A stretch of DNA of 8,917 nucleotides, from NCBI GenBank assembly GCA_934725835.1, contig CAKVCR010000103.1, forward strand, positions 1 through 8,917, written 5' to 3'. Position 1 is the stretch's first letter. The number at the start of each line of letters is the position of its first letter. Positions 1 to 7,144 of this stretch are shown piece by piece. This DNA comes from an uncultured Odoribacter sp. (GTDB taxonomy: Bacteria; Bacteroidota; Bacteroidia; Bacteroidales; Marinifilaceae). The notes under the pieces are model-generated. The model made no database searches, had not been told where the DNA came from, and worked only from the letters and a program-made list of their open reading frames with translations. The translations under genes and the position numbers were made by a program.

Positions 1-62
1 ACCGTGACCCTGGACGAAATTGAATATGTGTTTTGTTCGGATGTAAACGACTGTCCCCCACC

Positions 63-102
63 AACTCCGTACCAATTTTGGTGCGGAGTTTCTTTTGCTT
101 TT
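63..102 (+). terminator. Rho-independent terminator of an upstream rightward gene
   Basis: An 11-base-pair stem (AACTCCGTACC at 63-73 with GGTGCGGAGTT at 80-90, one G-U pair) encloses the loop AATTTT. It is followed by a T-rich tract TCTTTTGCTTTT (91-102). This is the classic shape of an intrinsic terminator on the plus strand, so a rightward gene should end just left of it. All three forward frames in the first 60 bases are short or run through the hairpin, so I cannot say which frame the upstream gene used. Stops occur at 5-7 (frame 2) and 21-23 (frame 3). The terminator insulates the operon starting near 660 from upstream transcription. Confidence 0.85.
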
Positions 103-143
103 GGGGAGAATGCGTGCTTTTCTCCTCTGAAAAGTTAGATGTT

Positions 144-392
144 TCAGCGGTGGATTCCGTTTGACCACAACCGTGACCACAACAGGGGATATTTACTGGC
201 AGGCTTTCGCTCTGGAAATACCAAGGACGCGGCAACATCAGATGCATTTAAAATTAATGGAAGCTCGTTGGGAGAACAGGTGACGGTTATATTTTTGTGC
301 AATGGCATTCCCCAACGGCCTACCTTGGGGCTTTCCGGTGCAGCCAGATTTGGGAGACAATAGTCCCCAACGAGCGTATAGGTGATTTCCAT
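144..392 (-). pseudogene. tnpV: TnpV-like transposon protein, decayed remnant
   Basis: The minus-strand frame starts with ATG at 392-390 and runs 82 codons. The first ~32 residues (MEITYTLVGDY, then LPNLAAPE, then VGRWGMPLHK) match what I recall of the N-terminus of TnpV, a small protein (about 110-130 residues) carried by Tn4451-type and related clostridial elements. Its biochemical role is unclear. After residue ~32 the similarity stops and the reading continues as unrelated sequence. The plus-one frame after this point gives YNRHLFSQ, weakly like the next conserved TnpV segment, which would fit a frameshift followed by deletions. The start is well supported: GGAGGG lies six bases upstream of the ATG, and a TATAAT promoter lies further up. 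I call it a broken gene. It marks this locus as having hosted a mobile element. Recognition is from memory of the family, not from a search. Confidence 0.6.
161..182 (+). repeat. Left copy of 22-base direct repeat
   Basis: The copy is TTGACCACAA followed by CCG and TGACCACAA. It recurs in the same orientation at 8659-8680 with a single mismatch (CCG becomes CCC). The unit itself is a 12-base tandem duplication (GACCACAACCGT then GACCACAACAGG), so in frame it reads Asp-His-Asn-Arg twice. It lies inside the 3' part of the tnpV-like remnant on the other strand. Confidence 0.75.
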
Positions 393-398
393 ATGTGT

Positions 399-457
399 CC
401 CTCCAATTTGGTTTTAGATGGTACGCATATTATAAGCCCGCCCATCTTTCTTCGCAA
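399..457 (-). promoter_or_regulatory. Promoter and ribosome binding site of the tnpV remnant
   Basis: On the minus strand TTGCGA (457-452) and a perfect TATAAT (434-429) are separated by exactly 17 bases. GGAGGG (404-399) follows and sits six bases before the ATG at 392. This is a complete sigma-70 type promoter plus Shine-Dalgarno arrangement reading leftward, away from the nuclease operon. The control region is intact although the gene it drives is broken. Confidence 0.55.
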
Positions 458-482
458 ATGTATTGATGGCATGCCATTCTAA

Positions 483-643
483 TTTCTGCGACGAATCTTT
501 TATTTTTGCAAGGCCTAGCTTTTAAAGGTCAAATATGATAAGATAATCAAAAGAATGAACGAAAAAAGCTGTTTCCGCAAAAAGTTATCGGCTTAAGAGA
601 TTCCAGACAAAAGCATCAAAAGAAATGCTTGCATAGCAGATTA
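483..643 (+). promoter_or_regulatory. Leader / probable promoter region of the four-gene operon
   Basis: This AT-rich stretch holds no credible gene. The best promoter candidate is TTGCAA (506-511), a 17-base spacer and TCAAAT (529-534), four of six matches in each box. Alternative -10 boxes TATGAT (534-539) and GATAAT (542-547) lie next to it but lack a convincing -35. A small inverted repeat AAGCAT (611-616) / ATGCTT (625-630) runs into the palindrome ATGCTTGCAT (625-634), about 25 bases before the start codon. It could be an operator or a leader hairpin. The need for a promoter here is clear, since the upstream terminator closes the previous unit. The exact boxes are uncertain. Confidence 0.35.
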
Positions 644-649
644 AGGGAG
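644..649 (+). promoter_or_regulatory. Ribosome binding site deciding the start of the NurA-like gene
   Basis: AGGGAG lies ten bases before the ATG at 660 but only one base before the in-frame GTG at 651. The spacing favours ATG-660 (389 residues) over GTG-651 (392 residues). A second weaker GGAG (653-656) is only three bases from the ATG. Confidence 0.55.
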
Positions 650-659
650 AGTGGAGTTT

Positions 660-1829
660 ATGCCCAAGATTATGTCGATTATCGAAAAGGAGACAAAAGG
701 CAAGTCTTATCATACATATAAATACAGCTATGATTCTATCGGTTTACCCAGCATTGACTATGACGATAAGCCTGATGAGGTGGTCAAATGGCTGGATTCA
801 GGTGAAACAGACAATCCCACCAAATATATTTCCTTGAAAGACTATGCTGACAAGATTGCAGGGCAAGAACCAATTATCAAGTACTTTCTAGATGGCTCCC
901 GCCATGTTTTCAAAGTTGATGATATTGCGTATAATAAGCGGATATATCCTGTTGTTGCGGGCCAAATAGGTGTTGGCTGCTGTAGGCGGGAAAACAAGAG
1001 AATGAAAGTCGAAAGATTTTACCGTGAACTTGTCATTGCCCTTCCAAAGAATGCAAACGCTGATGGACACAACGACACTGCTTTTTTTGCCTCTAAACTT
1101 CAAAAAATTAATGAGAGTTCAGAGTTGAAGCGATTGGGGCTTTCATTTTCTGCGGTTCTTCCTTACGACACAGCAAAAACAAAGGCCGCTGATACAAAAC
1201 TTGATAGCGTGGCAGTAGGAGTAATTCAAGACTGTATGATTGATTACGAAAAACGTATGGTTGCAGAATTGGTTAGAGAAAAAAGGCTGGGGCAAAAGAG
1301 TTACTTACTGAAAGATGGGTCGCTTGAATACAAGAAAGAGATGAAAACAGGCCGTGAAGACTTGCGAAAGTTTCAAAAAATACGGCACAACTACAGCTGG
1401 GTTATTGGCGTATCAAAATCGTTTAACCCCGAAAGTTGCAAAGATCATACAGGAAAGCCAAACTCCAACTACATTGCGGATTTACCTGTTTACCACAGGA
1501 CGCCGGTTGCAAGGTATACGAATACCGAGTTCCTGGGAGATGTTCAATTTGGTGTATGGTACATTCGTCTACGGGATAAAAAACGTACATTAACTCCGTT
1601 TGATGGTGTTGTGAAGGTTGAAAAGATTCTGACTGATGAAGAAATTGAACAAGGTGGTATTAATACTGACACTGTCGATTTGATTTCTGCAAATATTCTT
1701 AACGAAAGGAACCCAACATGCTATGGTGCTGATCGTAGGTGGGCCAATCACCTCTATCCCGTGTTTTTGACTGAATCCTTTGTAAAAAGCAAATATATTA
1801 GTACAGATATGTTTCTGCAACTGTTTTAG
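660..1829 (+). CDS. nurA: NurA-like nuclease
   Basis: Predicted cytoplasmic DNase of the NurA family, which partners the HerA translocase. Archaeal NurA resects DNA ends, using metal-bound acidic residues. Motifs in order (numbered from ATG-660): LDGS at 77-80, the usual motif-I Asp; KDGSLEY at 218-224, matching the second Asp motif; WVIGVSKSF at 247-255, the conserved Gly-Val-Ser-Lys strand; RTPVARY at 280-286; VWYIRL at 299-304; and WANHLYPVFLTES at 361-373, the C-terminal Tyr-Pro motif. The His that usually follows that Tyr-Pro motif is not obvious. There is no signal peptide or membrane segment. It is the first gene of the operon, 11 bases ahead of the HerA-like gene, and this pairing strongly supports the call. 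Family assignment is by motif order, not a search. Nuclease activity is inferred. Confidence 0.75.
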   Translation: MPKIMSIIEKETKGKSYHTYKYSYDSIGLPSIDYDDKPDEVVKWLDSGETDNPTKYISLKDYADKIAGQEPIIKYFLDGSRHVFKVDDIAYNKRIYPVVAGQIGVGCCRRENKRMKVERFYRELVIALPKNANADGHNDTAFFASKLQKINESSELKRLGLSFSAVLPYDTAKTKAADTKLDSVAVGVIQDCMIDYEKRMVAELVREKRLGQKSYLLKDGSLEYKKEMKTGREDLRKFQKIRHNYSWVIGVSKSFNPESCKDHTGKPNSNYIADLPVYHRTPVARYTNTEFLGDVQFGVWYIRLRDKKRTLTPFDGVVKVEKILTDEEIEQGGINTDTVDLISANILNERNPTCYGADRRWANHLYPVFLTESFVKSKYISTDMFLQLF

Positions 1830-1840
1830 GGGGAAAAATA

Positions 1841-3547
1841 ATGGCTAACGAATTAATTGGACGGGTGGTTGCTACCGAAAAGCACCCTACCACCATTGAC
1901 GATTTTACATTCTGGACTGACCCTGACCTGATTCTTCATCCCTTTGATATTGTTAAAGTACAGCACGTCAACGGCTCTTTTTCATACGGTGTTATCGAGG
2001 ATATCTCCCATATCACTGACGCTGCAAGTTTTTTGACGAGTTTTATTTCAAGTGACTTTGGTGATGTTAACGCAGAAGAAAACACCCTTCGTGTGGGTAT
2101 GAATTATGTCCAGGCTAAGGTCGTGTGTAATGATAAAAACATCTATATTCCGCTTCAAAGTAACGCAAAAGTTATGCTGGCTACCAAAGATGAAATCACT
2201 TATGCTTTGGGGCTGAATGATATTCCGAATCCGCTCCCCTGTGGCTATCTTGAAATGTATGATGGCACAGCAGGCGGCGAAAAGGTTACATTGCCGGTGA
2301 ACCTGAATGCCAAATTTATTATTGGTCCTGAAGGTGCTCATCTCAATATTTCTGGTATTTCTGGTCTGGCATCTAAGACCTCTTATGCAATGTTCTTATT
2401 AAAGGCCATCCAAGAAAAATACATGGAAAAGCAAAACGATGAAGATGACGACAGCGTGGCATTTGTTCTGTTTAACGTTAAAGGTAAAGATTTACTTTCC
2501 ATTGATCAACTCAATGATTTTATAGATGAAACTAATCCCGGACAAACAAAGAAGGATACATATGCAATATATAAGGCTTTGGGCTTAACTCCTGAACCCT
2601 TTAAAAATGTTCATTATTATTACCCTTATTCCTTCCCCAACACAAATAATCGGAATACATATCTCCCCTCTGAGGTTGTTGAAGATAATATTAAGCACAA
2701 GAGAGCGAAAAGATACAAGTACATTTACCAATATGACAAGAACAACCTGGATTTGATGTTTGCTAACATTGATGATTCCACCCAAACAATGGATGCAATC
2801 ATTAGCTATATTATGTCAGGACAGGGGAATTTTGGCAGAATTAATGATTGGCAAGGTTTCTTACAGGAAGTAAAGGACAAATGCTCCACTGAAAGTTCTG
2901 GAAAAGATAAAGAGATTCCCGTTGCGAGCTGGAGAAAGTTCTACCGCATTGTTAATAAGAGCATTAATGAAAATCCTATTTTTGCTCGTGATATTTGCGA
3001 ACAGAACAATGAAACCCGACTGGGTGATGCCCTGCGCTATATTAAGAAAAACGAAGTCCACGTTATTGATATAGCAAAGCTGTCAGAGGACAAGCAGGCA
3101 TATGTTTTTGGTGATGCTATTCGTGCAATTTATGACCTGCAGTTAGGGCAATTCAGTGGAGAAGTAGGAGTTAATCCGCCGTCAAGGATTGTCATTTTCA
3201 TTGATGAGCTTAATAAATATGCGTCAAAAGAAACTCCGAAAAATTCCCCTATTCTGAGACAGGTTCTTGATGTCGCAGAGAGAGGACGTTCTTTGGGCGT
3301 GGTTTTGTTTGCGGCAGAACAGTTCAGGAGTGCCATTCATGAGCGAGTGACAGGTAACTGCTCGACTCATGCTTATGGCAGAACCAATTCCATTGAAGTT
3401 ACGAAGGGCGATTATAAGAGCGTTCCTCCTGTTTACAAGACTATGATGACTAGACTGAAACAGGGCGAATACATTATTCAGAACCCTATTTTTAGATCGC
3501 TATTGAGCATTAAGTTCCCGAAACCTATTTATAAGCAATGCAAATGA
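1841..3547 (+). CDS. herA: HerA-like DNA translocase / ATPase with noncanonical P-loop
   Basis: Predicted hexameric motor of the HerA/FtsK superfamily that pumps DNA and works with NurA. Residues 1-55 (start IGRVV, later SYGVIED) resemble the N-terminal HAS barrel. The P-loop region is GISGLASKT at 172-180: it keeps Lys-Thr, but Ser replaces the Gly before the Lys of a standard Walker A. FNVKGKDLLSID at 211-222 is the strand after the P-loop seen in HerA relatives. Walker B is VIFIDE at 451-456, AAEQ at 491-494 carries the sensor Gln, and YGRTNS at 512-517 is a candidate arginine-finger region. The 568-residue length suits a HerA protein with an extended middle part (~225-400). GGGGGA lies just before the ATG and overlaps the end region of the NurA gene, which suggests coupled translation. 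The family is clear; the precise partner interface is inferred. Confidence 0.85.
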   Translation: MANELIGRVVATEKHPTTIDDFTFWTDPDLILHPFDIVKVQHVNGSFSYGVIEDISHITDAASFLTSFISSDFGDVNAEENTLRVGMNYVQAKVVCNDKNIYIPLQSNAKVMLATKDEITYALGLNDIPNPLPCGYLEMYDGTAGGEKVTLPVNLNAKFIIGPEGAHLNISGISGLASKTSYAMFLLKAIQEKYMEKQNDEDDDSVAFVLFNVKGKDLLSIDQLNDFIDETNPGQTKKDTYAIYKALGLTPEPFKNVHYYYPYSFPNTNNRNTYLPSEVVEDNIKHKRAKRYKYIYQYDKNNLDLMFANIDDSTQTMDAIISYIMSGQGNFGRINDWQGFLQEVKDKCSTESSGKDKEIPVASWRKFYRIVNKSINENPIFARDICEQNNETRLGDALRYIKKNEVHVIDIAKLSEDKQAYVFGDAIRAIYDLQLGQFSGEVGVNPPSRIVIFIDELNKYASKETPKNSPILRQVLDVAERGRSLGVVLFAAEQFRSAIHERVTGNCSTHAYGRTNSIEVTKGDYKSVPPVYKTMMTRLKQGEYIIQNPIFRSLLSIKFPKPIYKQCK

Positions 3548-3556
3548 GGAGACTGT

Positions 3557-5140
3557 ATGGCTACTGTTGGTAAAAACATACTAGACAATTTAACAACTGG
3601 TATGTATTCTGATTCCAAGGTTATTTACCGCGAATACATTCAGAATGCTTGCGACCAGATTGATCTGGCAATGAAGATGGGAATATTAGTGCCAGACGAG
3701 GGTTGCGTTGACATTTTTATTGATGACAAGAAAAGATATATCAGTATCAGGGATAATGCAACAGGTGTAAAGCACGAACTTTTTGCTGCTGACTTGGGCG
3801 ATATTGCAAACAGTAATAAGGAGATTGGAAAGAATAAAGGCTTCCGTGGTATTGGCAGACTTTGCGGATTGGCATATTGCAAAACGTTGAAATTCACCAC
3901 AAGTTATAAGGGGGAGAAAGTAAAATCCTCTATGATTTGTGATGCACAATTGATGCGGAAAATGCTCTACGAGAACGTGAAGTATACCTTGGATGAAATC
4001 TGGGATACCATTGTCTCTTTTGAAGAAGAACCGGAACAGGCTGACGAGCATTATTTTGAGGTTGAGCTGTTTAATATTAACCCAGAAAACACGGATTTGC
4101 TGAATAAATCCTTGATTCGTGAATATTTGAGTTTTGTTGCACCTGTTCCATACAGTGCAAATTTTATTTTTAGCGAAAAGATATATGCTCACGCCAAAAA
4201 GTTGGACTATCACATTGATGAATATAGCATTCGAGTCAATGGAGCGGAGATATTCAAAGAATATACTACCCGTTTGAAAGATGTAAGTGGCTCAAAAACA
4301 AAAACCTATGATGAGATTTCTAGCATTTACCTGCACGATTTCACCGATAAAAGGGGGAACTTAATTGCATGGATGTGGATTGGACTTTCTCGATTTGAAA
4401 AGCAAATTCCAAAGGTGAATCAAATGAGAGGTATTCGTTTGCGCTCTGCCAATATTCAGATTGGCGGGGATGATGCACTGCAGGAGCTTTTCAAAGAGTC
4501 ACGAGGAAATTATTACTTTGTCGGCGAGGTATTTGCCGTAGATGATGGACTGATTCCCAACTCGCAAAGAGATTACTTCAATGAGAATGAATCCCGTGTT
4601 GTTTTCGAAGATTTGCTGTCTGCTTATTTTTCTTCTGAACTTCATACAATTTACTACACCGCTAATAATATCAAGAATGCATTTAAGCGGCAGGAGGAAT
4701 ATTTAGGAAAAGTTCAGGAATATAAGAAGAAAAGTGAAAACCACGGCTTTGTAGATTCCGAAGAGAAGAAAAAACTGCAATTTGAAATTGATAAGTCCAA
4801 GGACGAGGCTGAAAAAGCCAGAAAAACTATTCAGAAGTATCTAAACATTGCTCAGGCTGATGAAAAGGCTAGCGAGGACGAGAAAGTTCCTCTTGCCAGC
4901 GTTTATAGAAATATTGATAAGAAGTTTAATGCTGAGCAACTTACAGAGAAAGCCTCTTCAACAACTATTCCTAATGCCGAGCAGGAAGATAATGGCAAAA
5001 AATATGTTACCACAGGTATGTCCAAGTTGTCCCGTAGTGAGCGAAAACTCGTTACAAAAATTCTGACCATTATTACTAGCAACGCTCCTAAAGATGTTGC
5101 GGAAACGATCATAGAGAAAATCAAAGAAGAAATGAGATAA
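3557..5140 (+). CDS. Hsp90/MutL-type (GHKL) ATPase with coiled-coil C-terminal region
   Basis: The N-terminal third is a GHKL (Bergerat-fold) ATP-binding domain. The N box YREYIQNACD (24-33) has Glu26, Asn30 and Asp33. The G1 box is DNATG (66-70), and the G2 lid is KGFRGIGRL (94-102). In the middle, RGIRLRSANIQIG (291-303) and LIPNSQRDYF (332-341) resemble the second domain of Hsp90-like ATPases. Residues ~375-435 are rich in Lys and Glu and predicted coiled coil. A linker leads to a Lys/Glu-rich helical tail (485-527). Proteins of this fold act as ATP-gated dimeric clamps or chaperones. Its job here is not known. GAGGAG overlaps the HerA stop codon, nine bases before ATG, so it belongs to the same operon. 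No nuclease motif is visible, so MutL-type endonuclease action is unlikely. Confidence 0.85.
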   Translation: MATVGKNILDNLTTGMYSDSKVIYREYIQNACDQIDLAMKMGILVPDEGCVDIFIDDKKRYISIRDNATGVKHELFAADLGDIANSNKEIGKNKGFRGIGRLCGLAYCKTLKFTTSYKGEKVKSSMICDAQLMRKMLYENVKYTLDEIWDTIVSFEEEPEQADEHYFEVELFNINPENTDLLNKSLIREYLSFVAPVPYSANFIFSEKIYAHAKKLDYHIDEYSIRVNGAEIFKEYTTRLKDVSGSKTKTYDEISSIYLHDFTDKRGNLIAWMWIGLSRFEKQIPKVNQMRGIRLRSANIQIGGDDALQELFKESRGNYYFVGEVFAVDDGLIPNSQRDYFNENESRVVFEDLLSAYFSSELHTIYYTANNIKNAFKRQEEYLGKVQEYKKKSENHGFVDSEEKKKLQFEIDKSKDEAEKARKTIQKYLNIAQADEKASEDEKVPLASVYRNIDKKFNAEQLTEKASSTTIPNAEQEDNGKKYVTTGMSKLSRSERKLVTKILTIITSNAPKDVAETIIEKIKEEMR

Positions 5141-5147
5141 TTCGATT

Positions 5148-7043
5148 ATGAATAGAAAAGTGTTACTTGTTGAGCCAAATTATAGCAACAAGTATCCTCC
5201 AATGGGCCTCATGAAACTTGCAACGTATTACCGTATGCAAGGTGATGATGTTCGCTTTTTTAAGGGCGATTTGAGACGTTTGGCAGTAGAATTAATCTGT
5301 GAAGATTTGATGAACTATTTGGAGATTTGTTTTCCCGATACATACTGGAAAGCTCTCTATCCTGCAATCTTTGACTTCATTCGACTGGGAAAGTATGCGC
5401 TACTTGATGAAGAACCTGCTTTTGCGAATTCTGACGTATTGGAAGCCCTCAAAGAGTATCGTAAAAAATACAAAGATAAGGAATATTTTACAAACCCCAG
5501 ATTTGATAAGGTCGGTATCACCACGCTATTTACTTTCTATTGGGATATTACCATCAACACCATTAATTTTGCGAAGAAACTGTGCAAGAATGAAACAGAC
5601 GTTATGGTTGGTGGCATTATGTCCTCTCTTGTCACTGAAGAAGTATACGAGGCAACGGGCATTCACCCGTTCGTAGGATTGCTGAATCATCCCGGAGACA
5701 TTGATGATAATGATATTATTATCGATGAACTGCCACTTGACTACTCCATATTGGAAGAAATTGATTACACATACCCTGCTAATAATGCCTATTTTGCGTA
5801 TATGACAAGAGGCTGTATTAACCGCTGCGCTTTCTGTGCTGTTCCAAAACTGGAACCCACATACTGTGATTATATTAGCTTAAAGGAACAGATAGATCAG
5901 ACCAACGAGCGGTTTGGCGCACAGCGGGATTTGCTGTTGCTGGATAACAATGTTTTGGCTTCATCTTGCTATGCCCAGATTATTGATGAAATTAAAGAAT
6001 GCGGTTTTGGTAAAGGGGCTAGTTACACCCCACCTGATGAATTTGAAGTGACCATTAAGAATCTGAAAGATTCGTATAATGATCGGGCATATATTAGAAA
6101 AGCAGTTAAATTGTTTTTAGAAACAGTTAATAAGCTGAAAGACGATGGCGAGAAAACAGAGCTTTACTGCGAGCTGGAAAAAGCCAAATGCCTCTATTAT
6201 TATACTGCAACAAAAGAGAAAATTCTTGAACTAGAGGATTACTTTAGACCCCTCTATGAGAAAACGCATAAGCCTACAAGGCGGAAGCGTATTGTGGACT
6301 TCAACCAAGGTATTGATTCCAGACTTATTAATTCTGCCAATATGGATAAGTTAGCGGAGGTTAACATATTCCCACTACGTATTGCTTTTGACCATTGGAA
6401 GCTGCATGATATTTATGAGCGGTCTATTAGAACAGCGGTTAAAAGCGGAATCAAAAACCTTTCAAATTACCTTCTGTATAACTTTGAGGATGAACCAGAA
6501 GAACTATACCTGAGATTAAGAATGAATGTTGACCTTTGTGAGGAGTTAGGGGCAACCATATATTCCTTCCCGATGAAGTATCACCCAATTAACGATAAAG
6601 CTTTTTTCATGAATCGGGATTATATTGGGAAACACTGGAATAGAAAGTTCATTCGTGCAGTTCAGGCAGTTCTTAATTCCACAAAAGGTAAGATTGGCAA
6701 AGGTGTTGACTTCTTCGAAGAAGCGTTTGGATGTGATATTGAAGAATTCAGAAAAATTCTTTGGATGCCTGAAACCTTTATTATTTACCGCCGGATGTAC
6801 GATGAAAACTTACGCAAAAGATTAGCAGAAAGATATACCCAGCATTCTGCTGATGATTGCAACCTTGCTAATGAATGGTGGGCGAAGTTCACTGCACTGC
6901 CATCTGAGAAGTTGGAAATTGCAAAAGGTATTATTGCTCTGAACAAATTCAAAGATGAAGACATTGCTTGTGATGATGAAGATATTAGGGAGGTCCTTTC
7001 CTATTACAAGATTACTCGTGATGATGCAGAAAGAAATCGGTAA
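5148..7043 (+). CDS. Radical SAM enzyme with N-terminal B12-binding-like domain
   Basis: Residues 1-175 look like the Rossmann-type B12-binding domain: KVLLVEPN at 4-11, PPMGLMKLATYYRMQG at 17-32, and the VGGIMSSL turn at 154-161. The Asp-x-His-x-x-Gly motif that supplies the cobalt ligand is absent. The radical SAM core follows with Cys223, Cys227 and Cys230 (RGCINRCAFC), the CX3CX2C signature of the [4Fe-4S] cluster that cleaves S-adenosylmethionine. LLLLDNN (262-268) is the next core strand. A charged helical insertion (~291-378) splits the barrel before VDFNQGIDSRL (383-393), and LLYNFEDEP (442-450) and SFPMKYHP (473-480) complete it. The C-terminal ~150 residues are helical and unassigned. 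It starts seven bases after the Hsp90-like gene with no clear Shine-Dalgarno sequence, which suggests translational coupling. I recognise the superfamily but not the substrate. Confidence 0.85.
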   Translation: MNRKVLLVEPNYSNKYPPMGLMKLATYYRMQGDDVRFFKGDLRRLAVELICEDLMNYLEICFPDTYWKALYPAIFDFIRLGKYALLDEEPAFANSDVLEALKEYRKKYKDKEYFTNPRFDKVGITTLFTFYWDITINTINFAKKLCKNETDVMVGGIMSSLVTEEVYEATGIHPFVGLLNHPGDIDDNDIIIDELPLDYSILEEIDYTYPANNAYFAYMTRGCINRCAFCAVPKLEPTYCDYISLKEQIDQTNERFGAQRDLLLLDNNVLASSCYAQIIDEIKECGFGKGASYTPPDEFEVTIKNLKDSYNDRAYIRKAVKLFLETVNKLKDDGEKTELYCELEKAKCLYYYTATKEKILELEDYFRPLYEKTHKPTRRKRIVDFNQGIDSRLINSANMDKLAEVNIFPLRIAFDHWKLHDIYERSIRTAVKSGIKNLSNYLLYNFEDEPEELYLRLRMNVDLCEELGATIYSFPMKYHPINDKAFFMNRDYIGKHWNRKFIRAVQAVLNSTKGKIGKGVDFFEEAFGCDIEEFRKILWMPETFIIYRRMYDENLRKRLAERYTQHSADDCNLANEWWAKFTALPSEKLEIAKGIIALNKFKDEDIACDDEDIREVLSYYKITRDDAERNR

Positions 7044-7144
7044 CCATTCCAATTGCGTTGCAGAGAGAAATTCATTGTCGCCTGTGATTTCCAATACACA
7101 CATCCATAAAACTCAACTTCAAACACACATCAGGAGGTGAAAGC
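7044..7144 (+). other. Intergenic gap between radical SAM gene and AlbA_2 gene
   Basis: This 101-base gap is the only sizeable break among the five genes. No terminator hairpin, RNA or convincing promoter is visible in it. The right half is unusually rich in A and C (ACACAC and similar runs) and short of G until the ribosome binding site. Base composition changes across it, from AT-rich to more GC-rich coding sequence, so it may be an acquisition boundary. Confidence 0.4.
7132..7140 (+). promoter_or_regulatory. Near-consensus ribosome binding site of the AlbA_2 gene
   Basis: AGGAGGTGA is a nine-base match to the anti-Shine-Dalgarno end of 16S rRNA, with AGGAGG seven bases before ATG-7145. 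It is much stronger than the sites of the four upstream genes, which suggests independent translation at a higher rate. Confidence 0.8.

Noticed and set aside
1..138. Forward frame 1 is open from the window edge to a stop at 136-138.
   Set aside because: It reads straight through a strong terminator hairpin and its T-tract, and the translation has no recognisable motif. The real upstream gene probably ends before position 60, but its frame cannot be decided.
139..363. Forward 74-codon frame beginning just before the left repeat.
   Set aside because: It has no ribosome binding site and lies antisense to the better supported tnpV remnant. Only its Asp-His-Asn-Arg repeat is of interest, and that is listed as a repeat.
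483..650. Possible small gene or regulatory RNA in the operon leader.
   Set aside because: There is no open frame with a ribosome binding site and only short weak stems, so it is described as a leader only.
3686..4213. Minus-strand open frame of 175 codons.
   Set aside because: It lies entirely inside the Hsp90-like gene, whose motifs are unambiguous. The antisense translation is Cys/Phe/Ile-rich with no motif and no leftward control signals.
5148..5700. Cobalamin-dependent methyltransferase call for the radical SAM protein.
   Set aside because: The domain resembles a B12-binding fold but the Asp-x-His-x-x-Gly motif is missing, and some radical SAM families keep this fold with other binding modes. 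B12 dependence cannot be claimed.
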